DNA of 62,000 nt from Adiantum capillus-veneris (taxonomy: Eukaryota > Streptophyta > Polypodiopsida > Polypodiales > Pteridaceae): NCBI GenBank assembly GCA_014529385.2, contig CM043968.1, forward strand, positions 128,501,018 through 128,563,017. Direction: 5' to 3'. The translations under genes and the position numbers were made by a program. The notes beneath the pieces were generated by a model. It was not told the DNA's origin. It saw only the letters and a program-made list of their open reading frames with translations, and did no database searches. Every line of letters starts with the position of its first letter. The stretch's first letter is position 1. Of the stretch, positions 1 to 13,540 are shown piece after piece.

Positions 1-3000
1 CAATGCCCTAAGGCCTTTGGCCTTGGGAAATTCACTCATAAAAAAGGAATTCACTCAATTCCTCATTCGAGTTTTTGGACACGGACCTTTTCAAGAATCA
101 TCTTTTTGACTTTGGACTTCCTTCCACCACATCTACTCCTCCTCCTCAAAGCGTGCTGGAGATTTTGGAGGATACCTTCAAACTTTTGAAGAACGGTTTT
201 GTAAATTGGCGGTTCACGTCCAATTGCTTGCCACACAGGTGGATCACCTTACAGAGTTGGTCATATCATGCATTCCACAGGCTACCGTATCTACACCTGT
301 GGCAATTGTCGAACCAGTCTCCGCCAAGGTGGCAAAGAGGAGACTTTCCACATTAGATTTTCACAAAGCCAAAGTGAAAAATTTATGTTTCAATTCTATG
401 GGACAGCATCAACAGAAACATTGTCCCCGAGTACTGGATTCTTAGGCGTTTTTGATGGATTTTACGGTTCAATAGTCAATAAATTTTTTACATTCTCTTT
501 AGTCATTATCTCCTCTTTCAGATAACCCTTTTTGTTAGTTATATATGATACAATACCTTGCTTAGTATAGCCTATTTAGTCAAGATATAATACATATTGC
601 TTTCTTTTTTAAGCAATTTGACACGGTCGATTCCTCTCTACTTGGACACATGTATGTCAACGGGAGCATATGAGCACCAGCACTACATGAGCATTGACAT
701 GAAGCACGGCTTCTTTTATGACATTTTGATTATGGTTTCCACAGGTTTAGAATATGTTAAATAGCAAGTTTTTGCATCACAATCCACTCTATATGGTGCA
801 TGTAACGACATCTTTTTTGTACCAGATATGGCTCTGAGCCAATTTGCCAAGAGTTTTGCCAACCTCAATACACTTGCCACAGCTAGGCACCCCGCATAGA
901 CAATTTTGTTTTCTTTGGAAAATTGGGATGCATCCCTGGCCGATAGTGCAAGGCACTTTCAATATCGGGTCAATCCGTAGAGCCTGTCAATGTTGCCAGG
1001 CTCACCTCCGCGTGCATGGCATGCCACCGAGATTGGTATAATCCCATATCATTCTTATTCTACTTCCGCTATAACACTCAATCCTCTAACAAGGACATGG
1101 TAAGTAGTTAATATCTTAAAATATTTTTAATGCTCTTCAGAGGAAAATAGTGCCGCATTTCAAGTGACCCTGATACAGTCACGGTCACATACACAGCTAG
1201 TGGGTCAAGATGTGACTTAGGGTACCTCTCTCTACGAGGGCGTGGTACAAGTACACAGTTGTACGCTTATAGGATAAAACACAAACACGGTCTGACGTAC
1301 AACACATTCGCATAATGGGTTTTACTCAGTCCAACATTCTCTCTCTCTTTCTAGTTTCTATGCGGGAAAGGTGAAACTAGGCATGATTTTATTGCAATCT
1401 TTCTATGTCAATATGGTAACATGAAGGGCTAAGAACCATCTATTGACACCTATTTTGGAAAGGCTAAGAGCCATTTGTTGGTAATCCATAAGTGATCGAA
1501 CAATTTCGTTGAGTACCCATCGATTATAATAGACAAGCAAGGACCTTGCCATTAGTGATTTTTTGGGCATTATTTTAGCACTCCACACTTTACGTGTGCT
1601 AGTCAAGTTGAGTTTTTGACATCTTAAACTCGTAAGGGCTTGTCTCTACCAAGTTGTATGGATGAAGGCAGCATTTCAGACCGCAAAACTGTTCAAAACC
1701 ACCCAAGATTATGGATTTTTGGGTGTGAAAAAAATCTAGTTGTGAATACGACTCCAATTTCAGTAGCACTAAGAATGCCTATATGAGTAGAATTTGGGGT
1801 AAGACCCAACGCGTGATTATTAAATCACTTATTAAGGGTTGATGGTGCATTATTGGCACCTGAACACTTGCATTTTCAAGGGATAGAAGTCCACAAATTG
1901 CCACGGGGTAGTGGAAATCTTTCAGCTTCAAATGTAAGGACATAAACTGAAGGGGGGTCAAGGACAAAGGCCGCGGGCCAGCTGCTTATTGAGCAGTTCT
2001 CATGCTACATTTGACCAAAGGGTTTGACAATGTTGCTTTAACCAAGGGGTCTGGATTGCAAAGGCAACACCCAAGGTTCCATCTACAATACTATTTGCAT
2101 TTCCCTAATTTTTAATTAGTGTTCCTAGGCCTTTGCAGGCGGGACATTTGTACAGATACCTTTTACTACACATAAGTGAACACTATGTTCACCCTCCAGG
2201 TACGCATCTGCTTTAGTTTAATTCCATTTTTTCATTATGCTTTGCTTGAATTTTCAAGTCGGGTGACTAAGCTGGATGGCTTTCATCCATTTCTGCTCTT
2301 TCGAGAGATGACAAGGTCATGTAAGAGCTACGCATTTTGGGCCATTGTGTCCAACATACATTTTTTGCATTATGCAGTTCTAGCCCCACTTGTAGGGTTT
2401 ATTTGGCACATGTTGTCACATGGGATACAACATGGTCTAGGAGCTCACGGAGTTTGATTTAGCCAGTGTGGAGCAAAGCTAATGAGGGTCCTTCTCACTC
2501 CTGTCATAGAGTGTTTACAATTACCTCCACGCACAAGTACATCTTGTACTTCAAGGATGTTCTTTTTTTTCCACATCCTTACATGAGACATATTCCACAT
2601 GTGGAGAATATGAGTCTCTGGACTGACACTGGCGCCCACTATTTCAAGTATGTGTCACGACAAAGTCCCAAGTGCTGGTCATATCTATTTTCTAGACCAT
2701 TTTTAGCATGATATATCAGGAGCAATTTCGGTGGCCAAAAATTGTTGGATACTTAGAATGACCCATTATGGTACAAGTACAGCTAAACAACATTACAGAT
2801 GGTTGTTTATGCATATAGCAAGGCCATGATTTGTTAATGAAAAAGTTTCATTGTTTGTACCTAGAAGTGATTATTATTTCACTTTCTATTATGGTTCCAA
2901 CATTTCAGCACGGCAGGCAAATGATTGCAGCTGAAAGTATTTAGTTTATTTTCAAAACATTTTACATTCCTTTTTACTGTGTGCTAGGAGCATCATATTC

Positions 3001-3190
3001 GCCAAAAGCGTTGGCAAGGATAATCATGGATATATAGGTTTGGATCTGTTTTTTGCTAAATGCATGCACACTAGGTGTTATGGGTCCTAGTGTTTAGCAA
3101 AGGCTGATTTGGAGCGGCATGCATATTCATCCATTTTGTTGCTTATGCAACATTCTGTACTCTCTGTGCAGTATCTCTCTGAGCTTACTT
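1..3190. other. No recognisable gene; decayed sequence
   Basis: Only short open frames occur on both strands and none is convincing. The longest plus-strand frames (75-356, 206-445, 2176-2457) use alternative starts and show no domain I know. A stretch at 844-1080 reads as protein-like in one frame but is broken by stops. Because a gypsy integrase patch follows at 3191, part of this region may be older pol sequence of the same element, but I could not identify RT or RNase H motifs. A small imperfect inverted repeat lies at about 3049-3101. Confidence 0.5.
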
Positions 3191-3412
3191 TTGGATCTAC
3201 CAATCACCAATAGAGGTCATGGCTCGGTTTGGGTGGTTGTGGATTTTTCACGTAACCAAGATGGTTCTTCATGAGGACATTGTTGTTTGCTCAGCAATGT
3301 TGTAGGACATGGTGATCCCCGTTCACAGGTCATCTGGGAAGCCTCTCTGAAAACCTTGGGGAAAACCACCTCAGTACTGTCAATTCACCAAGGGGATAGA
3401 CAGGCTACACAT
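3191..3412 (+). pseudogene. Ty3/gypsy integrase core fragment (chromovirus-like)
   Basis: The frame from 3191 reads LDLPITNRGHGSVWVVVDFS, which matches the first catalytic-aspartate block of plant chromovirus-type integrases (D-x-LP-T-x-GH-x-S-x-WVVVD). It stops at about 3273. A shifted frame then reads GDPRSQVIWEASLKTLGKT and later HQGDRQAT, corresponding to the 'D-P-R-F-T-S-x-F-W' second-aspartate block and the 'HPQTDGQTE' block, with the final glutamate region degraded. Integrase inserts retrotransposon cDNA into chromosomes; this copy cannot be active. About 100 residues that should lie between the two blocks are missing. Neighbouring sequence gives no other firm pol domain. The family call rests on two independent motif blocks in the right order. 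Confidence 0.6.
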
Positions 3413-3937
3413 TGTACTCTTATGCTAAAGGATATGCAAAGTGCGTACATTAGCACCAAGCAACCCAATTAGTAAGCATTTATTGCTCTACTTGGATTTT
3501 TCTTACCATAAATTATAGCATGTTTACGACTAGGCGTAGTCTCTTCATGTATAAATCAGGTTCTCAACCTTGAACACTAATTATGGTGGGTTTGTTTACT
3601 GTTGAAATTTGCAAACAAGTCAAGGACTTAAACTCCACTGATGAGTTATGTTAGCCAGTTACTTTCATGGAAAGTGAGAAGAGGTACTCTTATGGATACA
3701 TCTTTGTGTGATAACTCGTTTAGCATACTCATGTGTGTTCTAAATGGAGTCTACACCCTATGATTGAATAGGAATCAACAATACAAGATGGTTGCAACTG
3801 GACAACAATATCAAGATGCTACTCTTGGTTTCATTGAAACTCCGGTCAACCAACTAGCTGGATCCATGAAGGATACAATTATGGAAAACATTACTGTATC
3901 ATCATTCCTGTTTTCAATGATGAAAATGCTTCTCCAA
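3413..3937. other. No gene; probable decayed tail of the gypsy fragment
   Basis: A plus-strand open frame at 3764-3979 follows the integrase patch and may be the degraded C-terminal end of the same pol, but I see no GPY/F or chromodomain motif. Confidence 0.3.
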
Positions 3938-4100
3938 GGGGGGAGTAATGTCATGCCAAGAGCAATTCCCGGTGGTTAAGGACCAGGCCCAAGGGGCCGA
4001 CTACAAGTGTGGACAGAGAGTGAGGCCCAAGGGCATATTTAATAGGAGGTTGGGAGGTTCATTCTCAAGGCGGTCCCACCCACAGCTTACAGGAATAAGG
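3938..4100 (+). other. Possible polypurine tract and LTR start
   Basis: A purine run with six Gs (about 3938-3949) is followed by TGTCATGCCAAGAG, the pattern of a polypurine tract next to a 3' LTR in gypsy elements, and it lies about 0.5 kb downstream of the integrase patch on the same strand. No matching 5' LTR is visible in the window, so the LTR end cannot be placed. Confidence 0.3.
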
Positions 4101-4102
4101 TG

Positions 4103-4103
<1 letters not shown>

Positions 4104-4170
<67 letters not shown>

Positions 4171-4201
4171 GGGGGGGGGGGGGGGGGGGAGAGAGAGAGA
4201 G
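4104..4201. repeat. (GT)n-(G)n-(GA)n compound microsatellite
   Basis: About 33 GT units are followed directly by a run of about 19 G and then six GA units. Apparent ORFs across it (poly-Cys/Val or poly-His/Thr) are artefacts of the repeat. Confidence 0.97.
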
Positions 4202-4800
4202 ATCATGCAAAGTCGCCTGGTTGTGCTCACGCATTGGATTGGTTTTCATGAGGACTAAGACTTAAGTGGTAGAATGTGCAAGGTGAAGAGAAAGGGAAGA
4301 AAGATAAAGCAAAGATTGAAGTAGATCTAGTAAGCTTTGGTCTCTCAAAGTGCAAACTTTTTCTTGGAGATTCTCTTGGCTCAACATTTTATTGTAAACA
4401 AATTTTATATCTACTGAAAATAGATTGCTTATTGTCGGATGGTAGTGATATTGTTTCTCTTTTTTTTTTTAAATAGATAGATAGAGATAGCAAGAGAGAG
4501 AGAGAGAGAGAGAGAGACTTATAAAAAATAATTATACAAATACTTGAGAAACACACTTAATAACTTTGCTCCGTTTGAGCTTGCTCGGATAAGTTTGCTC
4601 GATGTTTGGTAGAGCTCTCCCACGGCCATTCGGCCACTTACAAGGGTGTAGACTCAGAGAGGCTGAGAGGATCTGTCAGAGTATATTACAATTACAAATC
4701 ATCATAAGCTAAATAACATGGCTTCTTTTAAAAAATTGAGTGAGTGTTTATAGGGTTTGGTGTGCATCCGCTTGTCATGTGTCCGATCGTTGTATCCACC
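4202..4800. other. No gene; short (GA)n at 4494-4517
   Basis: The stretch contains a GATA-like run and a (GA)12 tract and ends at the left boundary of the LARD-type element. Nothing coding is recognisable. Confidence 0.5.
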
Positions 4801-5807
4801 AAACACGTTGTAGCAATGTCCTAATTACAACCCACACAAAATTATCAATCCATGGATCGGCAACCCGGCTAGGGCATGGAAGCACGAGCATCATACGATG
4901 CACCAAAATAGAGGATTCAAGAGAATACCTCACCATTGCAAGAAGAGATTAGCCATGGCAAGACTAACTCTAATCATACTCTAATCACTAATCAATCAAC
5001 TCCTACACACATGTATCAAGCCCACCAAAGTCCGACTTGCTTATGGAGTCACAAGAACACAGTCAACACAAGCATCCATTATCAAAGCACACACTAATTG
5101 CATTGACGTTGGCTTTCCCAATCATCACATGCCAACCAAGGTACTCTAATCACATCACACACAAGTGGCATTGAGCTCAAGGCTCTTAAACCTTCACACT
5201 TAAGCACACAATTAGGCACAAACTCTAATGACATGACCAAGAGTGCACACACACTACATTAATCAAGAGAATTAGAGAAGTCATCAACTAATTGAAATAC
5301 TTATGGAAGAAGAGATTTAAGATCAAAGCAAAAAGTAATTACCTCTCTCAAATCTAGAATAATGAGAGTGTAAAACTACTTCATGACTTAATGAAATGTA
5401 GAGAAGATAAGACTAATGAGTTAAAAAAAGACTAGATTAATCAAGAAGAGCTTACTCTAATTAGAAAGGATTAGCACTAGCCTCTTAAGCATAGGAATTA
5501 AGCTCAAGGCTAGGCCATCCATAGAGTGGCCACTCAAGAGAGAGAGAGACCTCTCAAAAGTGGATCCTCAAAAGTGGATACTCAAGAATGAAGCTTCCTT
5601 GCATAAAGGCTTCCTCATAGAGGCTTTCACCACAATCCCTTCTCCTATGGGTTTAAGTTTGATCCCTCTAGCTAGCATATACAACTTTGGAACTCCCAAT
5701 ATGCCCAAGCCTTATTATACAAAGTGAGTGGGAAACATTGTGCATATACATTGCATATCTCCCGCTTGATGCATATTCAGTGTAGGCTATGTTAGTTGTT
5801 GCTAACA
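4801..5807 (-). repeat. 3' LTR of the LARD-type element
   Basis: It matches 11084-12084 almost throughout, with small indels and scattered substitutions. On the minus strand it starts TGTTAGCAACAACTAACA. Matching begins at about 4804 (ACGTTG...); the expected terminal CCCAACA is absent. Confidence 0.88.
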
Positions 5808-5820
5808 TTCCCCCCTTCTT
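5808..5820 (-). other. Polypurine tract of the LARD-type element
   Basis: The minus-strand sequence AAGAAGGGGGGAA abuts the first base of the 3' LTR (TGTTAGC). This is where plus-strand DNA synthesis would be primed. Confidence 0.85.
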
Positions 5821-8433
5821 AATTTGGCGCACGTCCTCGTGTGCCGGTGAAGCAAAACACAGTGACATGGTAGAAAGCAAGTCCATGGAAGAAATATTGA
5901 GCTGCAAAACATAAGAACAAGTAATGATCATCAAAGGCCAACAAGGATAAAAACATAAAGTACAATGAACAATCATGCAAAGTGATTTTTTCTGCTTCTA
6001 AAAGATGGGTGAATCATATTCAAAAACTATACAACATAAAGCAAAAAAAACACCTACCTATCATGAAGATTAAACCACTTGAAATTTCAGTTTTATGCAT
6101 GAAACACAAGCAATCAGTTAAGACCCTAGGCTAACGCAAGTTCATAAACCTACTAGCCTAAAAACTATGTGACCAATATTAATAAATCATTCAAGTCTAT
6201 CATGTCTACGGGCTATAAAAAAGCTCCTAATCTATAAGTACATTGTCACAGCTTTTTGAAGCTCATGGAAGTTTTTGTCATTCATAGAAAAAAGTAAAGC
6301 ACAATACAAAACTACCACCCCAAGGAAAGTCTAGCTATCACTCTCGGCTCCTTGAACCCTCAAGAAGGTGTTCCAAAGGCCTCCTAGCCTACCAGGGCGA
6401 CGGCTAACCTCTATCAGCCTAGGGCATCGGTTTAGGGCCTTGACCAAGCGAGCCAAGGTGATTCCCCTCGCCTACCAAGTGCCAATAAGGCGTTAGGTCT
6501 CACATAGATAGAACATAACATAAAACATTTCTTTTCATATGTCTAGTAGATTTTTTGCTACTTTTCTTGCGCCATTTTTGCTTCATTGTTTCATTTTTTA
6601 ACACTTTTTTATTGCTTCCATCATGAGATGCTAATGGAAAATGGACTAAAGGAATAAAGCCTAATCATAGCCCTAGGTCATAATAAAAATGAATGGAGTA
6701 TTAAGACTATCACTAAGAGTCTAAGACTAGCAATAAATGAACTTACATTAGCCTAAGGTCAAGGCCAATTACCTATATTTAGTACACATAAAACCTAATT
6801 TTTTGATAAGTTAATCTTCACAAAGTAAAGTGTTGAAACTTTAGTATGCCTAGCTTTTGAACATGAAAGAACCATAGCTTAGAAGCAAAAATTACTTAAG
6901 CCAAGCATAGAGAATGGAGAGATGAAAAGAGCAAAATCATGGAAGGATTACACCTATTCATGCTCTTTTAAGAATCCTTGAGCAAGCATCCACTTGGTAG
7001 ACAAGTCTCTTGATCTTTTTATTTCAATCCAAGCTTTTTGAAGCTAAGTGTAAACACAAGCTACAAAAGCCATTTTATTGAAAGCAAAAGCACACAAAAA
7101 AACATTAATGAAAACCTAAAGCTAGGGTCTTGCATACCTGAATTTGCCAAAGGGAAAAAAACTAAGGGAAAAAAGTGCCTTTGGTTATGCACATGGTGCT
7201 CTTTGGTAGAAAATTTATGCATACATATCAAAATGAGAGAGAATGAGCTTCTACATAAGAAAATTTAATAATTTTTACAATCTCTCATGCATGATTCAAA
7301 AGTTGATCAAGTGCTAGCTCAACGAAATATGGAATTTTTAAAACAAACCAAGATCTGAAAATAATGCAACTTTGATGACATGAAGTGGCTCTTGAAAGCT
7401 AAATTTTACATTTTTAAGCTTTCCAAAAAGTTGGCTAACAACTAGCTCACATGAAATTTTCAATTTAAGAGCAATCTATGAGCTAAAGATGACTTCAACT
7501 TTTAATGAAAGTGAACGGCTCTAAATAGCAAAATTTTGTACTTGAAAGTTCTCCAAAAAGTTGGGTAAACACTAGCTCAATATGAAAAAGTTTCACTTTA
7601 GACCAAGCTATGAGCTAGGATGTATACAACTTTTAATCCAAAGAAATGGAGTGGCTCTAATTAGCCAAATTTTGCAATATATTGCAATGATGACCCCTTC
7701 TTGGATCAATGAAAGTTCTTGTTGCCCACAACCCTTCAAAATAAATCTCAATTCATAGTGCATGAAAGCATTTGTCAATCAATACAAGCACTACAAATGT
7801 CATGTTCAATCACAAATTGTGCTAATGCTATCTCATGATCTTTCAAACAAGCTCAATGCATGTAGGGGTTTTGCATTTAAAGCAAGCACTAAAAAAGTAC
7901 ACCGAATGCCAAGTCCAAATTTTAATGCACATTCTCACCCAAGCATCGATTTAGTTTCAATGTAGTTTAGGATGAATCCCACATGCATGCCAAAAAAGAT
8001 TTTTTTTCCTTTTAGTGCAAAAAATTCAATCATCATGAGCACTAAAAATTCATTCTCAATCACGATCTCAACATTTTGAATCCCTTCCATGGACAAAATA
8101 TCCATGAATCATCAGAATGGTTGTATACAATTGATGGTTATATGTTTGCTCGTGCATATCATACATGGCATACATAGGAAAGAGAGAAAAAAATCATATA
8201 ATAACGATATAAATTTCATCTCTGCAAAGGCAATCCGCTCAAATTTGTATAATTGACTAATACTTCTGCACAAGAGCTCAATAATTAGTTCATAAAAGAA
8301 TTTAGTGTTCGAAATATGCACTAAAATAGTCACCATTGACAATCTAGTGCAATCCATGAAAATAACTGCAATCCATGATATAATATATGCACCAATATGT
8401 GCTCAATAGCAACTTTTTACATATGAAACAAGA

Positions 8434-8435
<2 letters not shown>

Positions 8436-8475
<40 letters not shown>
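8436..8475. repeat. (GA)20 microsatellite
   Basis: Uninterrupted GA dinucleotide run inside the LARD-type element. Confidence 0.97.
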
Positions 8476-8478
<3 letters not shown>

Positions 8479-9529
8479 ATGAACAATACAAATGAGCGTC
8501 TCACTCTCACGCACCAACTGTAGCATACACAAAGGAATCCTCAAATTTATCATGAGTGGTCATTCAAGGCTAACATACTTAACTCTAGGACATTCGACTC
8601 CGACTCCGACCAATGCTAGTCATGATGATGGTAAACTTTACAGAGCAAAACATTGTGGCTTCCCCTCGCTCAGTCAATCAAAGCTCATCCTTACTAGTCC
8701 TCACTTCGAAATAGCTCAACAATAAGTGTATTAATGCATTTCATTACTGAAATCAAGCACTAAGAGAGATCCAAACTTGAAATGCATTCATCCATCAATA
8801 AGTTTCTTGTATGGCCAAAATCTTGCTTATAAGAAAAATCGTTTTTTCTTCTTCTTCTTCTTCTTCTTCTTTTTCAAAGAGATGAGGGTGAGCAGGCGAG
8901 GGTGTGAACCATGCCCTGTCATTTGAATTTTATTTCTTTTAATTCATTTTTTCTTTTTCAAAAGAATTGTGGCCGTAGCAATCTCGGTGACAAAGTGAGT
9001 GTGGGAGAGAGGAGTGTGGGAGAGAAGAGTGTGGGTGTGTGTGTGTGTGTGTTTTTATCTGGCCGCCTGGCTGGTGTGAGAGAAATGATGCAGCCGCGAG
9101 CTCTTTTTGAGGCTCAAGATCAGTCGGGGCCCGGGGGCGTGTATGTGTGTTGGCACAAAATTTGGCAAGTTCAAATGGGTTGGGATTGGGGGCCCTGGGC
9201 AGCATGTGTGTGTGCGTGTGTGTGATAATGTGTTTGTGTGAGGATGCACCACGGTGGGACACAGGGAGTGGAAATGCAGATGGCGACAAAGGGGGCACCA
9301 AGCATGCAAGCCAATGCACATGACAAGCCAGCAACCCGAGAAGGCTTGATGATCAGGATTCAGCATGAGCCAGCAAGCTCGGCCCTAAGTTTGCGTGTGT
9401 GTGTATGTGTTCGTTGCGACTCACGAGCCAATGAGATATGCCTTTTGAAGCTCAGGGGCCCAGGTCACAGGGGTGAGTGTCGTTTTGCTAGCGCCAAAAG
9501 TGGCGAGCCAGCTGGGAGCCAGAGTCAAG

Positions 9530-9670
<141 letters not shown>

Positions 9671-11053
9671 CTTTGGGGTCTTGTTCCCATAGTAGGCCAT
9701 AGGCAGTTAGGGGGGACGCTCTAAAGAGCCATTTTTGTGACACACACATCAACTATTTGGCCAAATTCATCATCATAATTGGTAAAAAATACCAATTATT
9801 CATTCACCCATTGGATTGCAGCCATTGATTGGCACACACATCCAAATTTAGGCTAAAAATTTTATGCAATTCACCGATAAATTTCACATTGCAATGCACA
9901 AATTGCAAGCCCGATCAAGCATAATTGGATGCACTATCTCGACCCAATCAAGCAATGCACACACTCAAAAATTAAGCACAAAAATTCATATTTCGCTCAA
10001 TTGGCAATGCATTTAGACTTACACCTAATGATTGCACACATATTTAATGCACATTTTACATTCAAAAAGAATTTTGGTGCCTCAATTGACCATCAATTAT
10101 TGAAAATCAAGTGGTCTTGGATGGGCACACACACTCAAATTTTGCCCAATTTTTTTGCATTTAGGCTTATCAAATGATTGAACTAGCCTAGCATACACAT
10201 CAATTACATGATTGCATACTCACATATCATCAATTCCATCAATTTCTATGCATGCACACACTCAAGATTAGATGCACACACTTGAATTTTTTGACAGTTT
10301 TTTTTCCTCTTTGGTGCATTACGCACAATAAATTTTATGCACACACATGAATTCTTCATGAGAATTAAGCATTATCTTGACACACACACATCATTCATTA
10401 GTCAAAATTGACCATCAATTTCATTCCAAAACAATCAAATTAGGTGCAAAGTGTAGGTCAAATGATTTACACACCTAATTTTAGCAATAAATTAGCAACA
10501 CTGGAATCAAATTAACCACTCAAAAATTGAATGGAGTAGGTCAATGCACTTACAATTGATTGCATCCAAGCTAATCCTTGCTCCACGCAACAATTCCATC
10601 ATGCACACACAAGTGTGGCTCTTCCAAATTAGCCCAAAAATTGACCATTGTAGGCCAAAATCAAACTCTCAAATCATCAAATTAGGCATGGATTAGCACA
10701 ATTAACTTGATAAAAAGTGCTGATTCCACCTCTTATAAGGGGATTGAGCATACATTTTACTTCAAATGTTAGCGGTTAGGTTAACAAAATTAGTTTAAAA
10801 ATAGTAAAAATTAGCATGGAATTAGTACAATTAGCATGGAAATGAAGCGAAATTAGCAATGGCTAGTGAGAAGTTAGTGAAATTGGGGGTGGAATCGGAG
10901 GTTTGGGGTATTCATAACTCAAAAATTAGCTTCAATTACTTGCACAACATCATCAAATTAAACCAAAATTGAGTTACACACTCAAAAACCAATAAAATTA
11001 GTAGTGAAATTACTCTATTTTAAACATCCTATACTCACTAGCTTAAGTCACAA

Positions 11054-11071
11054 TCCCCGATAACGGCACCA
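11054..11071 (-). other. Primer binding site, tRNA-Asp type
   Basis: The minus strand reads TGGTGCCGTTATCGGGGA, which agrees at 15 of 18 positions with the tRNA-Asp primer site used by many plant gypsy elements (TGGCGCCGTTGCCGGGGA). It lies two bases inside the 5' LTR, the expected spacing. Confidence 0.85.
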
Positions 11072-11073
11072 AA

Positions 11074-12084
11074 TGTTGGGAGACGTTGTAGCAACAACCT
11101 AATTGCAACCCACACAAAATTATCAATCCGTGGATCGGCAACCCGACTAGGGCATGGAAGCACGAGCATCATAGGATACATCAAAACAGAGGATTCAAAT
11201 GAACACCTCACCAATGCAAGTAGAGATTAGCCATGGCAAGACTAACTCTAATCATACTCTAATCACTAATCAATCAACTCCTACACACATCAAGCCCACC
11301 AAAGTCCGACTTGCCAATCTTATGGAGTCACAAAAACACAGTCAACACAAGCATCCATTATCAAAGCACACACTAATTGCATTGAAGTTGTCTTTCCCAA
11401 TCATCACATGCCAACCAAGGTACTCTAATCACATCACACACAAGTGGCATTTAGCTCAAGGCTCTTAAACCTTCACACACTTAAGCACACAATTAGGTAC
11501 AAACTCTAACATGACCAAGAGTGCACACACACTACACTAATCAAGAGAATTAGGAAAGTCATCAACTAATTGAAATACTTATGGAAGAAGAGATTTAAGA
11601 TCAAAGCAAGAAGTAATTACCTCTCTCAAATCTAGAATAATGAGAGTGTAAAACTACTTTATGACTTAATGAAATGTAGAGAAGATAAGACTAATGAGTA
11701 AAAAAAAGACTAGATTAATCAAGAAGAGATTACTCTAATTAGAAAGGATTAGCACTAGCCTCTTAAGCATGGGCATTAAGCTCAAGGCTAGGCCATCCAT
11801 AGGGTGGACACTCACGAGAGAGAGAGAGAGCTCTCAAAAGTGGATCCTCAAGAGTGGATACTCAAGAATGAATCTTCCTTGCATAAAGGTTTCCTTATAA
11901 AGTCTTTCACCACAATCCCTTCTACGATGGGTTTAAGTTTGAGCCCTCTAGCTAGCATATACAACTTTGGAACTCCCAATGAGACCAAGCCTTATACAAA
12001 GTGAGTGGGAAACATTGTGCACATCCATAGCATATCTCTCGCTTGATGCATATTTGGTGTAGCATGTGTTAGCCGTTGCTAACA
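11074..12084 (-). repeat. 5' LTR of the LARD-type element
   Basis: Minus-strand ends are TGTTAGC...CCCAACA. The first 18 bases form a perfect 7-bp inverted repeat (TGTTAGC/GCTAACA) around a four-base loop; the 3' copy has a slightly decayed version. Confidence 0.9.
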
Positions 12085-12744
12085 GTGCAGCTTTGATGAT
12101 GTGGCACCCTTAAAAGGCCCAAAAACAAGCTCAATTTTTTTTTAATGTGAAGTTTTTGTTAGAGATCCTACTTTGAAAGGATATTCAAGCCACACCTTGG
12201 AGCAAAGTGAAGACTCAAGTGATGAATTTTATTATGACACCGTTGATGCTCATAGATATGAGGTGCTTAGCGTAGATGATGAGAAATCGGAGGATCAAAA
12301 AGGTGATCTTGAAACAAAACTCAAAAACTTCTTCAATTTTTCCAAATTAGAAACCGACAAAACATCCTAAAGATGGATCAAAGACTAGGGATATTGTTAC
12401 TGAACCTAAATGGACCAAGGTTAAAAGAAAGAAGAAATACAATGAGCTAAAACAAACATTGAAAGACGTTTGGACAACAAAAATGGAAAGTGAGAACAAA
12501 AATTGGAAGAAAAAGGGGAAGATGGAATAAGTGTACCCTCACATTACAATAAGTACACTATTCAAGACTGCAAAATCATCGTTGAATAGACAATGAGATA
12601 GAAGACCAAACTAAGAAAATACTTGAGGATGCTAAAAGAATAGATCTAGCAGAAGCAAGAGAAGAGCCTAAACATGCTTATATTGCTACAGATCTATCAC
12701 CAGACCAGAAAAGTTGTGGATTAAAATGCTCAAAGAGTATTGGG
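12085..12744 (+). pseudogene. gypsy1: segment upstream of RT, degraded
   Basis: A plus-strand frame (about 12127-12370) is rich in D, E, S and K and ends at a stop. It is followed by lysine-rich sequence in several frames and by a piece at about 12600-12740 that leads into RT. This position would hold the gag-pol spacer or the end of protease, but no D-S/T-G motif is visible. Its upstream part is cut off by the LARD-type element, which ends at 12084, so the 5' half of gypsy1 is missing from this side. Confidence 0.5.
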
Positions 12745-13520
12745 ATGGACTTGAAAGGGGTTGATCCTGCCATCTATTGGCATGCAATTCCCCTAAACTG
12801 TAATGCTAGGCCATGCAAACAACACCCTTACACTTACAAAGAAACATTTGCCAAGAAAATCAAAGAGGAAATTGAAAAACTAAAGGAAGTTGAATTCATC
12901 TATAAAATTGAGCATACGGATTGTGTATCCACGATTGTGGTGGTGCCTAAAATAATGGAAAAAAGTGAATGCAGCTACTATTCATGACAATTATCCTCTT
13001 CCCATCACTGATCATGTCTTGGAAAGGGTAGCAAGAAATGAATATATAGCTTTTTGAATAGATTTTTAGGGTATAATCAGTTGGCAATTAAACCAAAAGA
13101 TCAGCACAAAACAAGTTTTGCAATTGAATGGGAAATTTTTTCTTACAGAGTGATTCCTTTGGGTTGACAAATGCACCAACCACCTTCCAAAACCTTATGG
13201 CTTGTGCATTCATAGAATACTTGTATATCTTTTTAGATATCTATGGATGACTTATGTGTGCACTCAATGTTACACAAAGACCATCTAGAGCATCCAAAAA
13301 AGGTATTTGAGAAACGTCGTACGTATCATATATGTCTGAATCCAAAAAAATGTGTTTCCATGGCTAGACAGGACAAGATCTTGGGACATGTATCGTGTTA
13401 GCAACAAACAAAATATCCACTAACATGGAAAATATCAAAGTGATTGCGGATATGCCATGCCCAACAATGATAAGTGAGGTCCAATCAATCTTGACTAGAC
13501 AAAAGACTATGAAAAACCAT
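12745..13520 (+). pseudogene. gypsy1: reverse transcriptase
   Basis: RT copies the element's RNA into DNA. The N-terminal RT block is clear: HPYTYKETFAKKIKEEIEK, then EFIYKIEHTD and the 'VVVPK' stretch. After a frameshift come the block ending in a decayed 'LDGFLGYNQL' equivalent (about 13060), a fragment corresponding to 'FGLTNAPTTFQ' (about 13150-13190), and M-D-D at 13243-13251, the remnant of the catalytic YxDD box. HICLNPKKC and ILGH follow at about 13325-13390. At least three frameshifts and several stops make it inactive. Closest relative in the window is gypsy3 on the minus strand. Confidence 0.85.
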
Positions 13521-13540
13521 TTCAAAAGTTGAAGTAGGCT

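Noticed and set aside
3049-3101. Imperfect inverted repeat containing ACACTAGG...CCTAGTGT
   Set aside because: It resembles CACTA ends placed head to head, but the loop is only ten bases and there is no subterminal motif; likely chance or a footprint that cannot be proven.
4762-4766. GTGCA as a target-site duplication for the LARD-type element (also at 12085-12089)
   Set aside because: The left copy is about 30 bp away from the recognisable LTR and the LTR tip is missing, so the match is probably chance.
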